From contig DOWL01000051.1 in assembly GCA_003519585.1 (NCBI GenBank), positions 2,419 to 8,094 on the forward strand: a stretch of 5,676 nucleotides of DNA, read 5' to 3'. The notes under the pieces are model-generated. The model did no database searches. It had not been told where the DNA came from and saw nothing but the letters and a program-made list of their open reading frames with translations. The position numbers and the translations under genes are program-made. The DNA comes from Nocardioides sp. (lineage in GTDB: Bacteria > Actinomycetota > Actinomycetes > Propionibacteriales > Nocardioidaceae). Of this stretch, positions 1 through 4,630 are shown piece by piece; the stretch's first letter is position 1; each line of letters starts with the position of its first letter.

Positions 1-764
1 AGGGTGAGCCCGGCACCGGCAAGACCGCGCTCGCCGAGGCCATCGCCGAGACGCTCGACCTGCCGCTGATCCGGCTCCAGTGCTACGAGGGCATCGACGC
101 CACCCAGGCGCTCTACGACTGGGACTTCCCGCGCCAGATCCTCCACCTCCGCGCCCTCGAGGCCGCCGGCGGCACCAAGGGCGAGCAGAGCGTCGAGGAG
201 GCCGAGAAGAGCCTCTACGACGCCCGCTTCCTCCTCGCCCGCCCGGTGCTCCAGGCACTCCAGCAGAGCCCGTCGGTGCTGCTGGTCGACGAGGTCGACC
301 GGGCCGACGACGAGTTCGAGGCGTTCCTGCTCGAGGTGCTGTCGACCTACCAGGTCTCGATCCCCGAGCTCGGCACGGTGCGCGCGAGTACCCCGCCGAT
401 CGTCGTGCTCACCTCCAACCGCACCCGCGAGCTGCACGACGCGCTCAAGCGGCGCTGCCTCTACCACTGGATCGACCACCCGGGCCTCGAGCGCGAGGTC
501 GAGATCCTGCGCAGCCGCGCGCCCGAGGTCTCCGAGCAGCTCCGTCGCCAGGTCGTGGGGCTGGTGCAGGGCCTGCGCGACCGCGACGACCTCCAGAAGC
601 CCCCCGGTGTCGCCGAGACCCTCGACTGGGCGCGGGCGCTGCAGTACCTCGGCACCGCCGAGGTCGACCTGGCCGCGGCGTCCGCGACCCTCGGCGCGCT
701 GGTGAAGTACCGCGAGGACGCCGACCGGGTCCGCCACGCCCTGGACCAGATGCTCCGGCCATGA
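1..764 (+). CDS. coxD: MoxR/CoxD-type AAA+ ATPase, 5' partial
   Basis: This is a AAA+ ATPase of the MoxR family, probably the CoxD-type chaperone that remodels a molybdenum hydroxylase during active-site maturation in the cytoplasm. The visible 253 residues (first whole codon at base 3) open inside the Walker A loop, GEPGTGKT at fragment residues 1-8. Walker B follows as VLLVDEVD with D96 and E97. Sensor 1 is the LTSN segment ending at N139, and the ALKRRC segment (about 147-152) supplies arginines expected near the ATPase interface. The alpha-helical lid fills the rest. By comparison with family length (about 290-300 residues), roughly 40 N-terminal residues and the start codon lie outside the window. 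The stop overlaps the next start as ATGA, so the two genes are translationally coupled. In Oligotropha, CoxD is reported to be needed for sulfuration of the CO dehydrogenase Mo/Cu centre. That this protein serves the same enzyme is inferred from the neighbours. A more general MoxR role with another VWA client cannot be excluded. Confidence 0.9.
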   Translation, partial: GEPGTGKTALAEAIAETLDLPLIRLQCYEGIDATQALYDWDFPRQILHLRALEAAGGTKGEQSVEEAEKSLYDARFLLARPVLQALQQSPSVLLVDEVDRADDEFEAFLLEVLSTYQVSIPELGTVRASTPPIVVLTSNRTRELHDALKRRCLYHWIDHPGLEREVEILRSRAPEVSEQLRRQVVGLVQGLRDRDDLQKPPGVAETLDWARALQYLGTAEVDLAAASATLGALVKYREDADRVRHALDQMLRP

Positions 765-1873
765 GCCAGGCCGTGAGGGACCCGGACGAGGTGCTCCTCG
801 GCTTCACCCGCGCCCTCCGCGCGGCCGGGGTGCCGGTCACCCACGACCGGACCCAGGGCTTCGTCGCGGCGACGGCCGTGCTCGGCCTGGACGACCAGCG
901 GGCGACGTACCTCGCCGGCCGGGCCACGCTGTGCGCCGGGCCTGACGACCTCGCGCGCTACGACCAGGTCTTCCACGCGTTCTTCGGCTCCCGCGACGGC
1001 CTGCCCCGGCCGCGGCCCGCGCAGGCCCCGATGGCCCCGACCTCCTCCGGTCTCCCCGACGCCGAGGGCGCGGGGGAGGCCGACGACGCCGACCCGGACG
1101 TCGTGCACGCCCGCGCGAGCGACACCGAGGTGCTGCGGCACCGCGACGTCGCCGCGCTGACGAACGCCGAGAAGCACCGCCTCGCCGGCATGTTCGCCAC
1201 CTTGCGCCCGCGACCGCCGCTGCGGCGTACCGCCCGCCACCAGCGCTGGCACCGCGGGCAGGTCGACGCGTCCCGCACGCTGCGCGACTCGCTGCGCCGG
1301 ATGGGCGAGCCCGCCGACATCGCCTGGCGCCGCCGCGGTCGTCGCCCCCGCCGGGTGGTGCTGCTCGTCGACGTGTCCGGCTCGATGAGCGGGTACGCCG
1401 ACGCCCTGCTCCGCCTCGCGCACCGGTTCACCCAGGTCAGCCCGTCGGTCGAGACGTTCACCGTCGGCACCCGGGTCACCCACATCACCCGCGCGATGCG
1501 GCTGCGCGACCCCGAGCGGGCGATCGTGGCCGCGGGCGAGACCGTGCCGGACTGGTCGGGCGGCACCCGTCTCGGCGAGACGCTGCGGTTCTTCCTCGAC
1601 CGCTGGGGTCAGCGGGGGATGGCGCGCGGCGCGGTCGTCGTGGTGTTCAGCGACGGCTGGGAGCGCGGCGACCCGACGCTGCTCGGCGAGCAGATGGAGC
1701 GGCTCCAGCGCCTCGCCCACCGCGTCGTCTGGGTGAACCCGCACCGCGGCAAGGACGGCTACGAACCCGTGCAGCAGGGCGTCGTCGCGGCCCTGCCGCA
1801 CTGCGACGACTTCGTCGCCGGGCACTCGCTCGCGACGTTCGCGGAGCTGACGGAGGTGGTCTCCCGTGCGTGA
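761..1873 (+). CDS. coxE: CoxE-type VWA-domain protein
   Basis: This 370-residue protein carries a VWA domain of the CoxE-like family, the usual partner of MoxR/CoxD ATPases. The C-terminal VWA domain (about residues 198-360) has a complete metal-ion-dependent adhesion site: DVSGS starting at D204, T269 in SGGTRLGETL, and D298 in VVFSDGWERG. The N-terminal half has an Ala/Pro/Asp-rich acidic linker at about 85-125 and then an Arg-rich segment up to the VWA domain. There is no signal peptide or membrane segment, so it is cytoplasmic. The ATG at 761 overlaps the preceding TGA (ATGA) and has no clear Shine-Dalgarno sequence, so re-initiation after the ATPase gene is likely. I chose it because the conserved N-terminus (DEVLLGFTRALRAAGVPV) begins just after it, although the same frame stays open far upstream. 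The gene ends inside the start region of the XdhC-family gene. CoxE is known from cox clusters and is implicated with CoxD and CoxF in maturing the Mo/Cu site. The actual client enzyme is not visible here. Confidence 0.9.
   Translation: MSQAVRDPDEVLLGFTRALRAAGVPVTHDRTQGFVAATAVLGLDDQRATYLAGRATLCAGPDDLARYDQVFHAFFGSRDGLPRPRPAQAPMAPTSSGLPDAEGAGEADDADPDVVHARASDTEVLRHRDVAALTNAEKHRLAGMFATLRPRPPLRRTARHQRWHRGQVDASRTLRDSLRRMGEPADIAWRRRGRRPRRVVLLVDVSGSMSGYADALLRLAHRFTQVSPSVETFTVGTRVTHITRAMRLRDPERAIVAAGETVPDWSGGTRLGETLRFFLDRWGQRGMARGAVVVVFSDGWERGDPTLLGEQMERLQRLAHRVVWVNPHRGKDGYEPVQQGVVAALPHCDDFVAGHSLATFAELTEVVSRA
1852..1856 (+). promoter_or_regulatory. Ribosome binding site of the XdhC-family gene
   Basis: GGAGG lies within the 3' end of the VWA gene, nine bases before the GTG at 1866. 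It decides the start: an in-frame stop (TGA at 1848-1850) precedes it, so GTG 1866 is the first usable start in this frame. Confidence 0.75.
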
Positions 1874-2996
1874 CGTCCTGCCCGAGCTGCTGGCGTGGTG
1901 GCGCGCCGGCGAGACCGTGGGTGTCGGCACCGTGGTCGCGACGTTCCGCTCCGCGCCGCGCCCGCCCGGCGCGTCGATGCTGGTCGGGCCCGACGGCACG
2001 GCCGTGGGCTCGGTGTCCGGGGGCTGTGTCGAGGGCGCGGTCTACGACCTCGGTGAGTCCGTGGTGGGGTCCGGGACGCCGGTGCTGGAGCGCTACGGCG
2101 TCTCCGACGACGACGCGTTCGCGGTCGGCCTGACCTGCGGCGGCATCCTCGACGTGTACGTCGAAAAGGTGAACCGCGAGACCTTCCCCGAGCTCGGTGA
2201 GATCGCCGCGGACGTGGAGGCCGGTCGCCCGGTCGCGCTCGCGACGGTCATCGAGCACCCCGACCCCGCGTGGCTGGGCCGGCGCCTGGTCGTGCGCCCG
2301 GACGAGCCGACGACCGGCTCGCTGGGCTCGGCGCGCGCCGACGACGCGGTCCACGACGACGCGCTCGGCCTGCTCGCACACGGCTCGAACGCCACGCTGA
2401 CCTACGGACCTGACGGCGAGCGCCGAGGCGAGGGCATGCGGGTCTTCGTCTGGGCCTTCGCGCCGAAGCCGCGGATGCTGGTCTTCGGGGCCATCGACTT
2501 CGCGGCCGCGGTCGCGAAGGTCGGCAGCTTCCTGGGCTACCACGTGACCGTGTGCGACGCCCGGCCCGTGTTCGCGACCAACAGCCGCTTCCCCGACGCC
2601 GACGAGGTCGTCGTCGACTGGCCGCACCGCTACCTCACCGCCGAGGCGGAGGCCGGCCGCGTCGACGGACGGACGGTCATCACCGTGCTCACGCACGACC
2701 CCAAGTTCGACGTACCCCTCCTCGAGGTCGCGCTGCGGCTGCCCGAGGTCGCCTACGTCGGCGCCATGGGCTCGCGCCGCACCCACGAGGACCGGCTCGC
2801 GCGGCTGCGCGAGGCCGGTGTGGACGAGAAGGAGATCGCGCGCCTGTCCAGCCCGATCGGGCTCGACCTCGGTGCGCGCACGCCGGAAGAGACCGCGATC
2901 AGCATCGCCGCCGAGATCGTCGCCGGTCGCTGGGGCGGCACGGGCGAACGGCTTCGAGACCGTGTCGGATCGATCCACAGCGAGGACCTGCAGTGA
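1866..2996 (+). CDS. xdhC: XdhC/CoxI-family molybdenum hydroxylase maturation protein
   Basis: This 376-residue protein has the two-domain XdhC/CoxI architecture. Family members handle the molybdenum cofactor and help its sulfuration and insertion into xanthine dehydrogenase or CO dehydrogenase-type enzymes in the cytoplasm. The N-terminal XdhC_CoxI domain contains SVSGGCVEGAV with C54 and LTCGGILDVYVE with C91; these two cysteines are typical of the family. The C-terminal Rossmann-like domain starts at about residue 203 (LVFGAIDFAAAV) and includes VTVCDARPVFAT, the loop GAMGSRRTHEDR from G299, and the family signature SPIGLDLGARTPEETAISI from S329. The GTG start overlaps the VWA gene by eight bases and has a strong Shine-Dalgarno sequence. 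The stop shares one base with the moaA start. Gene order ATPase-VWA-XdhC matches coxD-coxE-coxF of Oligotropha, so coxF would be an equally fair name. The family assignment is secure. The client enzyme (CO dehydrogenase versus xanthine dehydrogenase or another hydroxylase) is inferred only from context. Confidence 0.93.
   Translation: MRDVLPELLAWWRAGETVGVGTVVATFRSAPRPPGASMLVGPDGTAVGSVSGGCVEGAVYDLGESVVGSGTPVLERYGVSDDDAFAVGLTCGGILDVYVEKVNRETFPELGEIAADVEAGRPVALATVIEHPDPAWLGRRLVVRPDEPTTGSLGSARADDAVHDDALGLLAHGSNATLTYGPDGERRGEGMRVFVWAFAPKPRMLVFGAIDFAAAVAKVGSFLGYHVTVCDARPVFATNSRFPDADEVVVDWPHRYLTAEAEAGRVDGRTVITVLTHDPKFDVPLLEVALRLPEVAYVGAMGSRRTHEDRLARLREAGVDEKEIARLSSPIGLDLGARTPEETAISIAAEIVAGRWGGTGERLRDRVGSIHSEDLQ
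2982..2985 (+). promoter_or_regulatory. Ribosome binding site of moaA
   Basis: GAGG sits ten bases before the ATG at 2996, inside the last codons of the XdhC-family gene. An in-frame GTG at 2993 is an alternative start one codon earlier. The ATG is preferred because MRLEDRYGRVATDLRVS matches the usual MoaA beginning. Confidence 0.6.
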
Positions 2997-3979
2997 TGAG
3001 ACTCGAGGATCGATACGGCCGGGTCGCCACCGACCTGCGGGTGTCGCTGACCGACCGGTGCAACCTGCGGTGCTCCTACTGCATGCCGGCCGAGGGCCTG
3101 GACTGGCTGCCCGACGACACGGTGCTGAGCGACGACGAGGTGGTCCGGCTGGTCCGGATCGGGGTCGAGCTGCTGGGCATCCGCGAGGTGCGGTTCACCG
3201 GCGGTGAGCCGCTCGTACGCCGCGGCCTCGTCGACATCGTGCGGCGCACCAGCGCCCTGGGCGTGGAGACGTCGCTGACCACGAACGCCCTCGGGCTGGC
3301 GCACACCGCGCACGCGCTCGCCGAGGCCGGCCTCGACCGGGTCAACGTCAGCCTGGACAGCATCCGACGCGAGTCGTTCAAGGAGATCACCCGCCGAGAC
3401 CGCCTGGCCGACGTGCTCGCCGGGCTGGCCGCCGCGCAGGAGGCCGGTCTCGGCCCGGTGAAGGTGAACGCCGTGCTGATGCGCGGGATCAACGACGACC
3501 AGGCGCCCGAGCTCCTGAGCTGGGCGATCCGGGAGGGCTACGAGCTGCGGTTCATCGAGCAGATGCCGCTGGACGCCCAGCACCGCTGGAGCCGTGAGGG
3601 CATGGTGGCCGCGGACGAGATCTTCGAGCGCCTCGAGCGTGAGTTCACGCTGTCGCCGGCGGCGGAGCCGCGGGGGAGCGCCCCGGCCGAGCTGTTCGTC
3701 GTCGACGGCGGCCCGGCCACCGTCGGGGTGATCGCCAGCGTCACGCGCCCGTTCTGCGGCGACTGCGACCGCGTCCGGCTCACCGCCGACGGACAGATCC
3801 GCAACTGCCTGTTCGCCCGCGAGGAGTCCGACCTGCGGGCCGCGCTGCGCGCCGGGGCGAGCGACGAGGAGATCGCCGAGCGCTGGGTGACCGCGATGGC
3901 CGGCAAGCGCGCCGGCCACGGCATCGACGACCCGACGTTCCTGCAGCCCGACCGCCCGATGTCCGCCATCGGTGGGTAG
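2996..3979 (+). CDS. moaA: GTP 3',8-cyclase MoaA
   Basis: MoaA is the radical SAM enzyme that converts GTP to 3',8-cyclo-7,8-dihydro-GTP. MoaC then turns this into cyclic pyranopterin monophosphate, the first intermediate of the molybdenum cofactor. The 327-residue length is normal for the family. The N-terminal CxxxCxxC motif (C22, C26, C29 in CNLRCSYC) binds the SAM-cleaving [4Fe-4S] cluster. GGEP at 69-72 and the SLDS segment at 119-122 are standard radical SAM/MoaA landmarks. The second cluster, which contacts GTP, is marked by C254, C257 and C271 (CX2C then 13 residues then C) within FCGDCDRVRLT and IRNCLF. The C-terminal double glycine needed for activity is present as the last two residues. 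The start overlaps the XdhC-family stop by one base (TGATG), so cofactor synthesis is coupled to enzyme maturation. The gene looks intact. Other moa/moe genes are not in the window and must be elsewhere. Confidence 0.97.
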   Translation: MRLEDRYGRVATDLRVSLTDRCNLRCSYCMPAEGLDWLPDDTVLSDDEVVRLVRIGVELLGIREVRFTGGEPLVRRGLVDIVRRTSALGVETSLTTNALGLAHTAHALAEAGLDRVNVSLDSIRRESFKEITRRDRLADVLAGLAAAQEAGLGPVKVNAVLMRGINDDQAPELLSWAIREGYELRFIEQMPLDAQHRWSREGMVAADEIFERLEREFTLSPAAEPRGSAPAELFVVDGGPATVGVIASVTRPFCGDCDRVRLTADGQIRNCLFAREESDLRAALRAGASDEEIAERWVTAMAGKRAGHGIDDPTFLQPDRPMSAIGG

Positions 3980-3985
3980 TCAGTC

Positions 3986-4006
3986 GCACTAGTGCTGCCG
4001 TTCGGC
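3986..4006 (+). terminator. Possible weak terminator after moaA
   Basis: Immediately after the moaA stop there is a perfect palindrome GCACTAGTGC (3986-3995), then a short GC stem GCCG/CGGC (3997-4000 with 4003-4006). No T-run follows. Position fits transcription termination, and actinomycete terminators often lack a T tail, but the stems are short and the first has no loop. The palindrome may instead be a protein-binding site. Confidence 0.2.
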
Positions 4007-4118
4007 GACCCAAGGCCCTACGAGTCGATGGGGAGACGTCGCATGCAGTTCGAGCGGACTGTCGGAGCAGGGAATGGACGACCTGCTGGCAGAAGCGTGC
4101 ACATTGAGATTCCATTTT

Positions 4119-4139
4119 CGCGTGAATCGCCATCACGCG
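4119..4139. repeat. Inverted repeat, 7-bp stem with 7-base loop
   Basis: CGCGTGA (4119-4125) pairs perfectly with TCACGCG (4133-4139) around the loop ATCGCCA. Four T residues lie just before the stem on the + strand, on the wrong side for a + strand terminator. On the - strand the stem is followed by A residues, so it is not a standard terminator in either direction. Confidence 0.6.
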
Positions 4140-4161
4140 CGGGATCCGAGTCATGGTTTCC

Positions 4162-4197
4162 CGGACCACGCCATCAGTGGCAGCGAGGCGTGGTCTG
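4162..4197. repeat. Strong inverted repeat, 11-bp stem with 14-base loop
   Basis: GACCACGCC (4164-4172) is perfectly complementary to GGCGTGGTC (4187-4195). The stem extends outward by a G-T wobble (4163/4196) and a C-G pair (4162/4197). This is the longest stem in the gap. No T tract follows on either strand. It could be an RNA hairpin, a factor-independent stop without a tail, or the arms of a dyad binding site. Confidence 0.7.
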
Positions 4198-4223
4198 CAA
4201 CTGGGCGGCTATGAACCTATTCA

Positions 4224-4235
4224 GCCCGCGCGGGC
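4224..4235. repeat. Perfect 12-base palindrome
   Basis: GCCCGCGCGGGC reads the same on both strands. It lies between the 4162-4197 and 4331-4363 hairpins. Palindromes made only of G and C arise easily in high-GC DNA, so its weight is modest. Confidence 0.5.
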
Positions 4236-4330
4236 GGCGATCCTCGAGTGCCTGACGGCTAATGAGGTTCTGACCGCGGGTTGCCTCATCGCATTTGTTC
4301 GAAGCCGCACAGCGATTAGCCCGATTCGCC

Positions 4331-4363
4331 AGATTCAGGGAACAGCTGCGCCGCGCTGAATCT
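4331..4363. repeat. Inverted repeat, 8-bp stem with 17-base loop
   Basis: AGATTCAG (4331-4338) pairs perfectly with CTGAATCT (4356-4363). The arms are AT-balanced, so the match is not a by-product of high GC. The loop contains the palindrome CAGCTG. The next repeat begins five bases later. Confidence 0.6.
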
Positions 4364-4368
4364 CAAGA

Positions 4369-4406
4369 TGAGCCCATCCCACAGTTGGCGGCGTCAAACG
4401 GGCTCA
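4369..4406. repeat. Inverted repeat, 7-bp stem with 24-base loop
   Basis: TGAGCCC (4369-4375) pairs perfectly with GGGCTCA (4400-4406). It sits directly after the 4331-4363 stem, so the two could form tandem hairpins in a transcript. With a loop this long, a chance match of seven bases is plausible. Confidence 0.4.
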
Positions 4407-4517
4407 CGAGGCCCCGGCGATCCAGTGGCGGAGGTCCCGCAGATTTCATAGTGGCCACCGAGGACTAGGAGGTCCGCGGCACGAGTGGTCGCTCTGAGTG
4501 GGCCCGTGCCTACGGCG

Positions 4518-4533
4518 GCGACTCCTGAGTCGC
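4518..4533. promoter_or_regulatory. Operator-like dyad upstream of the binding-protein gene
   Basis: GCGACTC and GAGTCGC are perfect inverted half-sites separated by two bases (CT). The dyad lies 97 bases before the ATG at 4631. Compact dyads in this position upstream of carbohydrate importers are often bound by LacI-, GntR- or ROK-type repressors. Which family would bind here is not shown, and no regulator gene is in the window. I could not identify a convincing -35/-10 pair nearby; TACGAAAT at 4555-4562 is only a weak -10 candidate. Confidence 0.35.
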
Positions 4534-4621
4534 ACTAACTCCCCATCGCGACGGTACGAAATCTGCGCGGGCGTCGCGCAACTCCAGACGGGCTTCCACC
4601 CGTGCCTCGTATGCACTCGAA

Positions 4622-4627
4622 AGAGGA
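4622..4627 (+). promoter_or_regulatory. Ribosome binding site of the binding-protein gene
   Basis: AGAGGA precedes the ATG at 4631; its GAGG core is four bases upstream, which is slightly close. It supports this ATG because the signal peptide begins directly after it and no nearby in-frame alternative start exists upstream. Confidence 0.6.
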
Positions 4628-4630
4628 AAA

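Larger units (their letters stand above)
3980..4630. other. 651-base intergenic region without a convincing gene
   Basis: No reading frame here resembles a known family on either strand. The open frames present (at most 87 residues) have uneven composition and no recognisable domain. Hand counts of single 60-base lines give 55% GC at 4081-4140 and 4261-4320 but 72% at 4381-4440, against 70-82% in sampled lines of the genes to the left. The region holds an unusual number of inverted repeats (listed separately) and must contain the moaA-side terminator and the promoter of the downstream lipoprotein gene. I see no tRNA, recognised riboswitch, CRISPR array or insertion-sequence ends. It could be a long regulatory leader, a structured RNA, or decayed sequence from an old insertion. 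Confidence 0.7.

Noticed and set aside
80..760. Upstream extension of the VWA reading frame to an ATG at 80
   Set aside because: The extension is an Arg/Pro/Gly-rich low-complexity translation overlapping the clearly real AAA+ ATPase in another frame. The true VWA start is the ATG at 761.
461..1999. Long open frame on the minus strand (512 codons) opposite the ATPase and VWA genes
   Set aside because: Long antisense frames are common opposite high-GC genes. The translation has no domain, and the + strand genes carry intact catalytic motifs.
1647..2978. Minus-strand open frame opposite the XdhC-family gene
   Set aside because: It is Arg/Asp/His-rich with no recognisable fold and mirrors the codon pattern of the real gene.
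2552..2995. Upstream extension of the moaA reading frame
   Set aside because: It is an Arg-rich shadow of the XdhC-family gene. MoaA homologues begin at the ATG at 2996 or within a codon of it.
3780..4169. Minus-strand frame extending from the gap into moaA
   Set aside because: Half is antisense to moaA. The gap portion resembles no protein I recognise and has no good start signal.
4293..4310. GTTCGAA resembling a tRNA T-loop
   Set aside because: The flanking five bases do not pair, and no acceptor, D or anticodon arm can be built around it.
4153..4359. 68-codon + strand frame in the gap (Ile/Leu/Ala-containing middle)
   Set aside because: It has a poor ribosome binding site and no recognised family. 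It runs through several inverted repeats and ends inside the 4331-4363 stem.
4430..4475. Direct repeat GGAGGTCC (4430-4437 and 4468-4475)
   Set aside because: It is only eight GC-rich bases with unrelated flanks and is expected by chance in this composition.
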